NCBI GenBank assembly: GCA_030789695.1
Contig: CM061132.1
Location: 150,978,597 to 151,042,596, forward strand
Length of the DNA: 64,000 nt
Direction of reading: 5' to 3'
Origin: Scilla litardierei
Lineage: Eukaryota; Streptophyta; Magnoliopsida; Asparagales; Asparagaceae
Shown: positions 45,623 through 55,149 of the stretch, piece after piece
How positions within the stretch are numbered: position 1 is the stretch's first letter
Layout: every line of letters begins with the position of its first letter
The notes under the pieces: generated by a model
The model's input: the letters and a program-made list of their open reading frames with translations, nothing else
Databases searched by the model: none
Told to the model about the DNA's origin: nothing
Translations under genes and position numbers: made by a program

Positions 45623-47329
45623 GGAAAATGGCTGATGAAGCTACAGGCTTATAATTACAGGGTGGAGTACAAACCTGGAAGAAGTAATAGGGCTGCTGAC
45701 AGTCTGTCAAGAGAGGTGGACAATAGTGGAAGCTTGGAGGAGGATTTTTGCTCCATTTATCATATCTCCTCTCCTCAATGTGATTGGGTTGAGGACATAA
45801 AAATAATGGTGGATCAGGATCCTTATTTTGCTGAAATAGAACAGAAGATGCAGTCAGGAAATCCTGTCTCTCCAAAGTATACCAAGAAGGAAGGTCTGTA
45901 TTATTATAATGGGAGGATCCTAATTAGTCCTGGGTCTAAGGATTTACAGCTTAGGTTACTCCGTGAGTTCCATAGCTCAGCCTTAGGAGGTCATTCAGAT
46001 GCCTTGAGAACCTTGCACAGACTGAAGAAGTCCTTCCATTGGGTAGGCATCAAGAGGGGGGTCCGTCAGTTTGTGAAGGAATGCGAGGTTTGTCAAAGAA
46101 ACAAAGCAGAAAATGTGGCATACCCTGGGCTCCTCCAGCCATTGCCAATCCCTGAGCAAGTGTGGGAGAGCATATCAATGGATTTTGTGGTGGGGTTGCC
46201 TTTGTGCAAGGGGTATAGTGTGATATTTGTGGTTGTTGATCGTTTGACAAAATATTCTCATTTTTTTGCTCTCAAACACCCATTTTCAGCTAAGGAGGTA
46301 GCTCAGGTATTCTTTGAGGGGGTCTTCAAACTCCACGGGTTACCAACTACCATTGTGAGTGACAGGGATGCGATCTTTACAAGCCAGTTTTGGACGGAAT
46401 TGTTTAAATTACAAGGAACGACCCTTGCCCACAGCTCAGCGTATCATCCTCAAAGCGATGGCCAGACGGAGGTGACTAATCGCAGTTTGGAGTGCTATCT
46501 CCGCTGCTTTTGTGGGCACAAACCACATGAATGGGTGAAGTGGCTACCGTTAGCGGAATTTTGGTTCAATTCCTCTTGGAAAAGTTCCACCCATATGACC
46601 CCATTTGAGGCTTTGTACGGGAGGTCTGCTCCAACTTTGATTTCTTACTTACCACACACAGCTAGAGTAGCAGAAGTGGATGCTGCATTATTCAGCAGGG
46701 AGATCGATCTGCAGTTACTCAAGGATAATCTCAACAAGGCGCGGGACAGGATGCGGAGGTATGCGGATGAGCACAGGACGGAGAGGACTTTTTGTGCAGG
46801 GGACTGGGTTTATTTGAAACTACAACCCTATAGGCAAATCAGTGTGGCTATGCGGAAGACCCATAAGCTCTCCCCCAAGTATTATGGTCCGTATCGGATT
46901 TTGTCCCGGATTGGAGAGGTGGCTTACAAGCTGGAGCTTCCGGAAGCAGCCCAAGTCCACCCGGTGTTCTATGTATCTCAGCTCAAAAGGAAGGTGGGGT
47001 CTAGGACGACAGTGCAGGATAATCAGCCAAGCTATACGGAGGAATTCATAGAGGAGCCGGAATTGATATTAGACCGACGGGTGATTAAAGAACGGCGAGC
47101 CTTGGTTTCGCAGGTTCTTATCAAATGGAGGCAGCGCCCTGTTGAAGATGCTACTTGGGAATCATATTGGGATTTGGTGAAGCGTTTCCCTTCGTTCGAC
47201 CTTGAGGCAAGGTCTCGTCATGGGGGAGGGAATGTTAGAGCCCAGGTGGGAGAAGCAGCTGAAGCTCGACTGTTGGGCGACGGGACGAAGGAAGGAGAAG
47301 ATGAGCAGCTGGCGGGTAAAGAGCTTTAA
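45623..47329 (+). pseudogene. Gypsy integrase with C-terminal chromodomain-like end
   Basis: Open frame in phase with the RNase H, continuing after the TAA at 45,620. Zinc-binding N-terminus: FHSSALGGHSD ... FVKECEVCQRNK (about 45,967-46,105), the HHCC module. Catalytic core: first Asp in SMDFVVGLP (about 46,180), second in IVSDRDAIFTSQFW (about 46,355), Glu in HPQSDGQTEVTNRSLE (about 46,440-46,487). A GPY/F-like region (YYGPYRILSRIG, about 46,880) is followed by VLIKWRQRPVEDATWE (about 47,117-47,164), the last part of a chromodomain-like module as in plant chromoviruses. The reading frame runs about 97 bp into the 3' LTR before TAA at 47,327; the last 32 residues are LTR-encoded. No lesion seen within this segment, so it could be expressed only if translated separately. 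Confidence 0.9.
47222..47231 (+). promoter_or_regulatory. Polypurine tract of the gypsy element
   Basis: GGGGGAGGGA ending two bases before the 3' LTR; it overlaps the end of the integrase frame. Confidence 0.8.
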
Positions 47330-47853
47330 ATCCAGTTCGTCGGATGAAGGTGGGAACAGAGATCTAGCCGTTGATGGTAATTGAATTCTAACCGTAGATG
47401 GGGAAGCTGAAATAATCGGGAGCGTCCAAATCGCGTCCGAGTCATTTAAGGGTGGGCCCCCCTTCTATCCGTTGGGCCAGCTGGCCGTGGAGCAGATAAG
47501 GCGAGGTTACTGTGGAGTTGGGCGCAGATGTTCGACAGAATGCCTCCTCTCCTCCGACCATCCTGTTGAGCGGTTAGGGCATCGTATCCGCCGGCGGAGG
47601 GCTCAAGCTGGCCGGTAGGCCGTTACGACGGTTAGGCCGTGGAGGGAATTCCGTTGGAGATGAGAGAAGCTATAAAAGCTGCAATTGTAAAAGAAGAAAT
47701 TATCGAAGATTTAATAGAGTTTTGCTCTCATTTTCATTTCTTTTTTCAATTGTCTGTAATTTTTCCTTCTATTAGTAAAATTCTGATTAGATTTCGCCAT
47801 TGTTGGCGAAATCTTGTTCTCAAGTATTCTTGGTGAGCAACGGGGCTTCATCA
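47233..47853 (+). repeat. 3' LTR of the gypsy element
   Basis: Same length as the 5' LTR (621 bp). TATAAAA at 47,671. Followed by GTCCT. Confidence 0.92.
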
Positions 47854-47912
47854 GTCCTCTTCTTCATCTTCTTCTAAAGTTGTTCTCGTTGTCGGCGGAA
47901 CCGGTGGAGTGG
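47854..47912 (+). pseudogene. Host exon 1, right part: Ser run and GGTGGVG nucleotide-binding loop, then splice donor
   Basis: After the second GTCCT copy the sequence reads a run of Ser codons and then KVVLVVGGTGGVG, a beta strand plus Gly-rich loop of the GxxGxxG type that binds NAD(P) in Rossmann-fold proteins. The coding sequence meets G|GTAAGC at 47,912/47,913, a good plant splice donor, leaving a phase-1 intron. Removing the gypsy and one duplicated GTCCT joins this in frame with 41,666-41,876. Plant chloroplast NAD(P)-binding proteins with a Ser-rich linker before VVLVVGGTGGVG are known to me, but I do not assign a specific gene. No exon 2 was found in the remaining 16 kb. Confidence 0.62.
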
Positions 47913-48220
47913 GTAAGCCTTCTCCTGTCCGTTAGGCTTCTTGATTTTTTTTCTATCGCTATCTCGTTGTGCGGGTTTGGTGAGAATCTCTTCATGTATC
48001 GATTTTTGGCATTGAGTCTAAATCCGTGTTTGTTTGATAGGTGGATATGAATTGTTCGAGGAATTATCGTTGATGGCATTAGATTTTTTTTATAAAAATG
48101 TTTAATGCTATAAATGTGAATTAATCTATCCACGATCTTCGAAGCAACACTAACACGCAATTGGAATGACAATATGGTAATTTAAAAATCTTTTCTATGA
48201 CTTGAGGCCGCGAGTTGAAG
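47913..48220 (+). other. Start of host intron 1
   Basis: T-rich sequence directly after the splice donor, without coding features. Its right limit is set by the copia LTR and is approximate. Confidence 0.45.
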
Positions 48221-48779
48221 GTGAGGCATGATCACATTGGAGATTGTAATTCCCCAAAAGGGTTTGCATTGTAATGGTAGAGGATATGCATGATCACATT
48301 GTTGTGCTTCTCAATGATCACTATAAGACTTACTGATTACTGTTTTGACTTACTGATTACAGTAAAACAGTAAAAAATGCTGATCACGGTAAAACAGTAA
48401 AAACTGGAGAGTAAAAAAGGAATTCACTATTTCTTACTGGAAATAAATTTACACACTCTAGGGTAAACACAAAAAAAAACTCACTACAACGTTTACCTCT
48501 CTGGGGTAACTTCCCTCTTTGGGGTAATTTTCTCTCACTGGAGAAATCCCTCACTCTTACCTCCTAGGGTACCCCTCACTCTTTCACTTCTCTTGGAAAT
48601 GGGAGTGTGTTTTGGGATGATTTGATCCTTGCGGGCACATCTATTTATAGGCTCATGTTCTTACCACAAACGTCATTCATGACGTTTCTTTGAGGGAGAC
48701 TTTGGCATGAGAAGACAAATGAAACAATTGCAGCCCATGTGCAATTGGACTATTCAACAATGGGCAGCTAGATTCTTCA
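48221..48779 (-). repeat. LTR of the Tork-type copia (left end uncertain)
   Basis: Begins on the minus strand at TGAAGAATCTAGC next to the purine tract. Contains a TATA box CTATAAATAG (48,641-48,650, minus strand). Positions 48,320-48,420 hold repeats of ACTTACTGATTAC and GTAAAACAGTAAAAA. Confidence 0.5.
48641..48650 (-). promoter_or_regulatory. TATA box of the Tork-type LTR
   Basis: CTATAAATAG on the minus strand. Confidence 0.6.
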
Positions 48780-48780
48780 A

Positions 48781-48794
48781 CTCTCCCCCTCCAG
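48781..48794 (-). promoter_or_regulatory. Polypurine tract of the Tork-type copia
   Basis: GGAGGGGGAGAG on the minus strand, just before the LTR. Confidence 0.7.
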
Positions 48795-48815
48795 CTGCAT
48801 TCAAAATGATTGTCA

Positions 48816-50600
48816 TATAACAACCATTCCAGCTATGTCTCTGCACATCTCTAGCTTCTTCTGTGTCACCACCTTCGTGAACATATCTGCTGGATTCTCC
48901 TTCGTGTGGATCTTCCCTAGTCTCAACAGCTGTTGATCCATCACCTCACGTATCCAATGATAGCGAATGTCGATATGCTTTGTTCGAGCATGATACATCA
49001 AATTCTTGCTCAGATCTAAAGCACTTTGACTATCACAATGTACCTTGTACATTTTCTAATTGATCCCTAATTCTTGAAGAAATCGCTTTAACCACAACAT
49101 TTTCTTACCAGCTTCTGTAATTGCAAGATACTTTGCCTCTGTTGTGGATAGCACAACGCACTTCTGGAATCTTGAATGTCAGGATACAGCTCCCCCGGTA
49201 AAAGTGTAGACAAAATCAGATGTAGATTTCCTACTATCAAAATCTCCAGCCATATCTGAATCTGTATGTCCCTCCAAGATTAGATCAGCTTCTCCGTAGC
49301 ACAAACATGCCTTTGAAGTACCCTTCAGATATCGAAGAATCCACTTGACTGCCTCCTACTGTTCCTTTCATGGATTAGAAAGGAATCGGCTCACCATTCC
49401 CACCGTATGTGCAATGTCAGGACGCGTACACACCATTGCATACATCAAACTCCCAACTGCTGAAGAATAAGGTATCGATGACATCTCCTCCGTCTCTTTC
49501 TTGGATGAAGGGCTTGACCTCCTGCTCAACTTGAAGTGGTTGACTAATGGAATGCTAACTGGTTTGGCATGATTTATCTTGAATCTCTTGATCACGTGTT
49601 CAACGTACTTCTCCTGAGATAGCCATAGCTTGTTGTGTTTCATATCTCGGACTATCTGCATTTTCACAATTTGTTGAGCCGGACCTAAGTCTTTCATATC
49701 AAAAGACTTAGAGAGTTCCTTCTTCAGCTGGCTGATTTTTGTTGCATCTTGTCCAACGATCAACATATCGTCGACATATAAAAGCAATGCAACGAAGTTA
49801 CCGTCTGGAAATTTCTGTGTATAAACACACTGGTCTGCAGTGGTCCTTTTGTAGCCTTGGCTCATCATGAATGAGTCAAACTTCATGTTCCATTGTCGTG
49901 GTGCTTGCTTGAGGCCGTACAGACTCTTATTCAACTTGCCTACGAGGTTTTCTTTGCCTAAAACCTCGAAACCTTCTGGCTGCTCCATGTAGATTTCTTC
50001 ATGTAGATCACCATGAAGAAACACAGTCTTGACATCCATCTGCTCAAGCTCTACATTTAACCCGTCTACCAACCTGAGGATGGCGCGGATTGAAGCCATC
50101 TTCACAACAGGTGAAAAGATCTCGTCGAAGTCAATACCTTTCTTCTGAAGGAATCCTTTAACCACCAGCTGAGCTTTGTGTTTCACTATTTTTCCGTTGC
50201 CATCTTTCTTGAGCTTGAACACCCACTTGTTCTTCAGCGCCTTCTTTCCTTGTGGAAGCTTGACCAACTCATAAGTAGAATTCTTCTGCAGAGATTTCAT
50301 TTCATCGTGCATAGCTTGCAACCAACTTTCTTTGTTCTTGTGAGATATTGCTTCATGGAAACTCTCTGGCTCCCCCTCTTCAGAAAGTAGAAGATACTCA
50401 TCTTCTGAATATCTGGTTGATGGAATCCGGCCTCGTTCAGATCTCTGTACTTGTGAGTTGTTGACTTCAGGAGGTGTACCATCATCTGTCTGTAGTGATG
50501 GTGGTGTAGTAGCTACTGGAGAGGGTTGTGGCTCCCCCTGCTCAGCATCCGCCTCTTCTTCCACGTCTTGTTCAACACTCTCCTCTTCTTCTGGTATTTC

Positions 50601-50602
<2 letters not shown>
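48816..50602 (-). pseudogene. Tork-type copia RT and RNase H, several stops
   Basis: Minus-strand frame from the (TA)n junction to 49,368. An acidic Glu/Pro-rich linker is followed by the RT: LQAMHDEMKSLQKNSTYELV, then KALKNKWVFKLKKDGNGKIV, MDVKTVFLHGDLHEEIYMEQ, KSLYGLKQAPRQW and the active site LLLYVDDMLIVG (about 49,765), complete. It ends with AMVCTRPDIAHTVGMVSRFL before a TGA near 49,368 and another stop near 49,356. RNase H follows in the same frame (HTDSDMAGDFDSRKSTS; VLSTTEAKYLA; ending HTKENPADMFTK) with further stops near 49,195 and 49,057. The apparent Ile-Tyr repeats at the N-terminus of the open frame are translated microsatellite, not protein. Confidence 0.85.

Positions 50603-50673
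<71 letters not shown>
50603..50673. repeat. (TA)n microsatellite 1
   Basis: Pure AT dinucleotides; forms the right limit of the truncated copia. Confidence 0.95.
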
Positions 50674-50675
<2 letters not shown>

Positions 50676-51048
50676 AAAATTTTCAAATGAGAACATTTCG
50701 CACGGTGCGAAAATGTTTTTAGTTTTTTTTTGAAATTTTTTTTTTCAAAAATTCTTTTTTCCACCCTCATTATATGTTGTTATACCCCCCTCAAAAAATA
50801 ATCATTGAGAAATAATGTCATTTGGCCTTCGATCAAGGCATTTCATCAAATTCGCACGTTTTGAGACCGTTAAATTTGTAATGGGTGGATGGGTGCTCTA
50901 ATGCCCAACGGGTTCACCCATTATTTTCCCTGGGGTATATATTTGTATGGATTAAACATCAAAAAAAAAATTTTTGAAAAAAAAAATTTCAAAAAAATAA
51001 AAAAAATGTTTTCGCACCGTGCGAAAACCCCTTTTTTCGCAACCGAAG

Positions 51049-51053
<5 letters not shown>
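50674..51053. mobile_element. (TA)n-bounded inverted-repeat element A, about 380 bp
   Basis: Left arm (about 50,696-50,756) and right arm (about 50,962-51,027) are inverse copies over about 60 bp. Each has a near-palindrome TTTCGCACGGTGCGAAA at its outer side and a T-rich tract with GAAATTTTTTTTTTCAAAAATT inside. The unique centre includes ATGGGTGGATGGGTGC. It is flanked by (TA)n on both sides. Confidence 0.7.

Positions 51054-51120
<67 letters not shown>
51054..51120. repeat. (TA)n microsatellite 2
   Basis: Pure AT dinucleotides. Confidence 0.95.
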
Positions 51121-51124
<4 letters not shown>

Positions 51125-51184
51125 ATAATGGATATCATACACGCGTGTGTGTGAGGGCGTATGAGAGTGGCTCTCATATGGCGC

Positions 51185-51186
<2 letters not shown>
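51121..51186. mobile_element. (TA)n-bounded element B (short form of family 1)
   Basis: GAGAATAATGG at one end and CTCTCATATGGCGC at the other, with TGTGTGTGAGGGCGTATGAGAG between. It is the inverse-orientation counterpart of 61,093-61,158. Confidence 0.6.

Positions 51187-51234
<48 letters not shown>
51187..51234. repeat. (TA)n microsatellite 3
   Basis: Pure TA dinucleotides. Confidence 0.95.
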
Positions 51235-51238
<4 letters not shown>

Positions 51239-51446
51239 AATGTAGAAAAGGTGGCACCTGATCTAATAGATCGGGTAACAAGACACATAAAGTTGGAAAG
51301 TACAAGCCCTACATGGGCTTGTACTTGTTATTCTAATTTCAGCATGTAGATCAACGTAAATGGTTCAGATCGTCCATGGGATGGCCTACTATGGAATTCT
51401 CACAAAGTTGGATTTTAAAACCATTCTCAAAGAATCGCTTCCACAC
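51235..51446. mobile_element. (TA)n-bounded element C (family 2)
   Basis: GAATAATGTAGAAAAGGTGG start, palindromes ACCTGATCTAATAGATCGGGT and AAGTACAAGCCC/GGGCTTGTACTT (51,298-51,326). The first half matches 61,178-61,270; the second half differs. Confidence 0.55.
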
Positions 51447-51540
51447 ATATATATATATGTATGTATGTATGTATATCTATGTATACACATGTATATCTAT
51501 GTATACACATGTATACACATGTATACACATGTGTATATGA
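51447..51540. repeat. TATG/TATACACATG microsatellite-like tract
   Basis: ATATATGTATGTATG followed by repeated TATACACATG and TATATCTATG units. Confidence 0.8.
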
Positions 51541-51607
51541 GAGAGGCTCTCATATGGCGTATGATAGCCATTATTCTTATATATATATACATACATACAT
51601 ATATATA
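51541..51607. mobile_element. Half copy of (TA)n-bounded family 1 (element D)
   Basis: GAGAGGCTCTCATATGGCG and TATGATAGCCATTATTCT equal the right arm of 61,401-61,567; then TATATA and ACATACAT up to the Helitron end. Confidence 0.55.
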
Positions 51608-51618
51608 CTAGTCATACC

Positions 51619-51636
51619 CCGTGCCCGCGGGCACGG
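51619..51636 (-). promoter_or_regulatory. Helitron 3' terminal hairpin
   Basis: Perfect 18-bp palindrome 7 bp from the terminal CTAG; in the family it marks the end of rolling-circle transfer. Confidence 0.85.
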
Positions 51637-51649
51637 TTCAATTTAGATA

Positions 51650-52220
51650 TTTCCCCCTCAAAATCTTAGTTCTCCCGAAAATGTAGGCACGATTAATTTT
51701 AGATATTCCGCCCTCAAAATCTTAGTTCTCCTGAAAATGTGGACATGATTCATTTTAGAAATCCCCCCTCAAAATCTTAGTTCCCCCGAAAATTTAGCTC
51801 ATCCCAAGGAATTTTGTTCCCCAAAAATCTTAGTTTCTCCCAAAATTTAGTGCACTCCAAATATAGTTCCACTTCAAAATTTTAGAGTTTCCAGCTAAAT
51901 TTTCACTTTCCAAAAATATTAGTTTCTTCCAAAATTTAGTTTCCAAAGAGATTTTAGTTCCCCTCAAAAAATTTAGTTTACCCCAAATATTAATTCCTAC
52001 CAGATTTAGTTCCCTCAAAAGTTCCATCCAAAAATTTGATTACCTCCAGATTTAGTTTCCCTTAAAATTTTAGATTTTAGTTTCCCCAAAAATTTATTTC
52101 CACCAATATTTTATGTTTTAATTACCCGAAAAGTTTAGCTCCTACCCAAAATGTAATTCCCCATAATTTAATTCCCACAAAATGTAAAATTTTAGTTCAC
52201 TGAATTTTTTTAGTTCTATG
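51650..52220. repeat. Degenerate AAAATTTTAGTTCC array
   Basis: About 25-40-bp units around CAAAATTTTAGTTCCCC, poorly conserved. A similar array lies at 29,090-29,405 beside the decayed Helitron end. Confidence 0.65.
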
Positions 52221-52576
52221 TATTCTGTCTTCGCATTTCCTGGCATCGAGCAAGGAGTTAAGAGCAGTGCATGATACATGAATGCAACAGATATACATGT
52301 TGTTGGCAAAGCAAACATATTCCATAAGATCTCCCGCTGCTTATATTGAGCTTATTATGTGTTAACACATGTTGCCAGCATGTTAATCAAGGCAGGAGAA
52401 GCAAAGTGGTGTAAATTATTTTACCTAAGAGCAGTTTTTCTGCCCAATGATTTGTTATGTAATTTTAAATGAAAAATAATAACCAAAGCACAATAATTGT
52501 TATTCAATTTTTCAAAAAAATTATTCCCCAAAAATCTAACTCTGTTTTTGTGTGAACTAAGAAAAACATCACAGAT

Positions 52577-52865
52577 TCATATTTCACACAAAAACATGCA
52601 GGTTCAATATAACATCAGGATATAACAATCACATCAGGATTCAAATTTGAAATCAATTTGGAACCCAATGAGTTCAAGATCATATCCTGTTATTTGATAT
52701 TCATATTCATATTCATATTCATATTCATATTTCACACAAAAGCATTCAGGTTCAATTTAACATCAGGATATAACAATAACATAGGATTCAAATTTGAACT
52801 TAATTTGGAACCCAATGAGTTCAGGATCATATCATGTTATTTGATATTCATGTTCATATTCAAAT
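52577..52865. repeat. Tandem duplication, 147-bp period
   Basis: TTCATATTTCACACAAAA begins both copies (52,577 and 52,724); both contain CAGGTTCAAT, AACATCAGGATATAAC and GGAACCCAATGAGTTCA. An (ATTCAT)n run separates them, and its inverse (ATGAAT)n lies at 53,060-53,085. Confidence 0.8.
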
Positions 52866-55026
52866 AACAACAATGAGTTAAATTTAACAGCACAATGTTT
52901 TTATGTGAACTAAGAACTCAATTTAACATCGCAATGAACTTGAGTTATTCAAATAACAGGATACATTTAACTCATTGTTAAATTTATCTATCTATATTCA
53001 GTTAAATTTTCTGAGTTACAATATCTATCTATATGTATTGCGCAATGAGAGTATCACAATATGAATATGAATATGAATATGAATAGATAGATAAATTTAA
53101 CCTAGAAATAACCGGTTCAATTTGAGTTAAATTGAACTTGCATATGTGTGAAATACATATAGGGAAATTATATGTGTGAAATACATATGGGGAAATTAGA
53201 AATCTGATGATACATCAAGGAACTTGAACAATCCCCTCCAACATCATGGAAATCCGCTTTTTTCTTTACTTTTCTATTTTTGTCATTTGACCTTGTGTGG
53301 CTTTCTTTTTTTTTTCCTGATGCCTGATGAGTTCCATCTTGCTCCAAATTCTTCAACCTGGCATACAAATATCAAACATCATCAAAAATTGATTTTCAAG
53401 ACTATCTGGAATTAATTTACCTCCAAAGCAAATTAACAATCATGGGAATCATTCCAAAGCAAATTAATCATGGGAATCATTCCAAAGTAAATTCACCATT
53501 CATAAAAGTTCACAGGTTTCTATTTCTTTCAAGTCTTTCAAGAATCAGACATGTACTTTCTCAATTGAAGGACTGAAAGCTTCCGTACACATACTTCCAT
53601 GAATATGTAAGGAGCTAGCTACACATTATTGCAAATATCAACCTATATGAATATGATAAGCAGTAAGACATGAAAGAACCTATATGAATATGAATATGAT
53701 ATGAATATGATAAAAATACAACATTTAAGGCAATACTCACTCACCAAAGAAATCCAGAATTTGGAGTTGGATCAACTCATATACATAGCAAAGTGCGCAC
53801 AAAATTTGGATTTGGATCTTTGTGATATTCTAGGTATTACATAGTAAATATTAGCCTTATGCAATATATTCATGTATGAACTATGAAGTGCCCATTTTGC
53901 TGTTTAGTATTGCGTTGTCCACTGCCAAAAAATCAAAAAAAATCAAATATAGTACTTGAAGGTCAAAAAGAGCCCGAGGTATAGCTAACGGTGATAGGGA
54001 ACTGGGAGAGCTTTATAAAAAGTTTATAGGTCCAAATCCAGTTTAGGATACAGAAAATGGGGAAAAGAAAAGAAGAAGAGAAAAAAGAGTGTCAAAGTTA
54101 TACAGCCCTTCTTCAAGAAAGAGATTCAAATTATTAATAGCCTTGTCTTGATACTATGAAATTTTGCAAGTCCTTATTATTTCATCACTCATTTTTCAAT
54201 CTCCTACAATATGTTTACACTGTCATACTTCATATGCTGACATTAACCATATCATACAATCACAATCCTATGTCCCCACCCAGTATCCATAATACATTGT
54301 TGTGAAAAGCATCAGATGCCCTTCCCTTTTTTCCATCATCAATGTAATATGAGGTTGTAACACAATGCATTTAGATTTTATATGCAGATTGACCTTCCTG
54401 ATAATAGTTCTTTCAGTAGAAACTCTTTATATTAGAAACTCTATATATTGGATATGTGACATTTATTTTGTTCATCTAGAGCATCTGAGAAAGAAATCAA
54501 TGAGGAACACCCACCATTAAACAACTGAATGAAAATGATTTGAAGCTAGCTTATCAAATTCTAAGCAAGGAGTATCCAAGACAATGATATGTAATATACA
54601 GGCTGAAGTAGAGAGTAGCATGGTTATGGAATATATGATTGCCAATATACTTGACAACTTGTGGTATTCTCAAACTATGTGAATAATTGCATCTGATGAC
54701 AATGGAAGGATAGAAATATGTGCTAATTGTTTTTGTACTTCTAGTTCAGCTTCACTTTCCTTTTCAGTAGCATGAAGTAAAACAAAAATTTGAAACATTG
54801 GGCATGGATTTAAAGTCACTGCCACCCCATCTTCAAAAGGCACCTACATATTTGACCAACTTCTACATACATACATATGATAATTTTTGACCCATGTGTC
54901 ATAAACCTGAGTGGATTATGCTAATTGCATGCAAAATGTATTTTCGTAGTTTGTATATGCTAATCATTATCAATGGTACTCAGGCAAAAAGAATATGGTC
55001 AAACTTCAAACTTTAATTACGGAATA
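52866..55026. other. Helitron interior, no gene
   Basis: AT-rich sequence with (ATGAAT)n near 53,063 and 53,690 and duplicated ATCATGGGAATCATTCCAAAG near 53,430-53,490. No coding signal. Confidence 0.5.
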
Positions 55027-55145
55027 TTCAAACTTCCCAGTTTGAAATATAACCAAATATTTAGAACTGGGAAGTTTGAACATATATTCAAAAAATTTTC
55101 CATGCATATAAACTTCAAACCAAATATCATCGGTTTATATGCATG
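55027..55145. other. Two strong hairpins in the Helitron interior
   Basis: The first (55,027-55,080) has arms TTCAAACTTCCCAGTT and AACTGGGAAGTTTGAA, 16 paired bases. The second (55,101-55,145) has arms CATGCATATAAAC and GTTTATATGCATG. Confidence 0.75.
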
Positions 55146-55149
55146 AATA

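Larger units (their letters stand above)
41877..47853 (+). mobile_element. Ty3/gypsy chromovirus (Reina-like size), nearly intact, TSD GTCCT
   Basis: 5,977 bp with 621-bp LTRs differing at four sites by eye, all C/T or G/A changes. The order is primer site, gag, protease, RT, RNase H, integrase, chromodomain-like end, purine tract. Integrase after RNase H defines Ty3/gypsy; the end resembling a chromodomain and the small size suggest a Reina-type chromovirus. The polyprotein is broken by three in-frame stops (42,862, 44,503, 45,620) and one frameshift near 45,060, so it is not autonomous now. Four differences in 621 bp imply a recent insertion, a few hundred thousand years at commonly used plant rates. 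It splits the exon at 41,666/47,859. Confidence 0.92.
48221..50602 (-). mobile_element. 5'-truncated Tork-type (TNT1-like) copia
   Basis: Minus strand. RT and RNase H (48,816-50,602) are followed by a purine tract and an LTR to the left. Everything upstream of the RT (gag, protease, integrase) and the 5' LTR are missing; the break coincides with the (TA)n tract at 50,603. The left end of the LTR near 48,221 is uncertain. Confidence 0.75.

Noticed and set aside
41877..47853. Integrated plant pararetrovirus (RT with FFDD)
   Set aside because: LTRs, TSD, primer site and an integrase after RNase H show Ty3/gypsy; no movement-protein domain seen.
50513..51288. Ile-Tyr repeat proteins on both strands
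   Set aside because: Translation of (TA)n microsatellites; same for 60,886-61,248 and the Cys/Met/Tyr/Val frames at 918-1,261.
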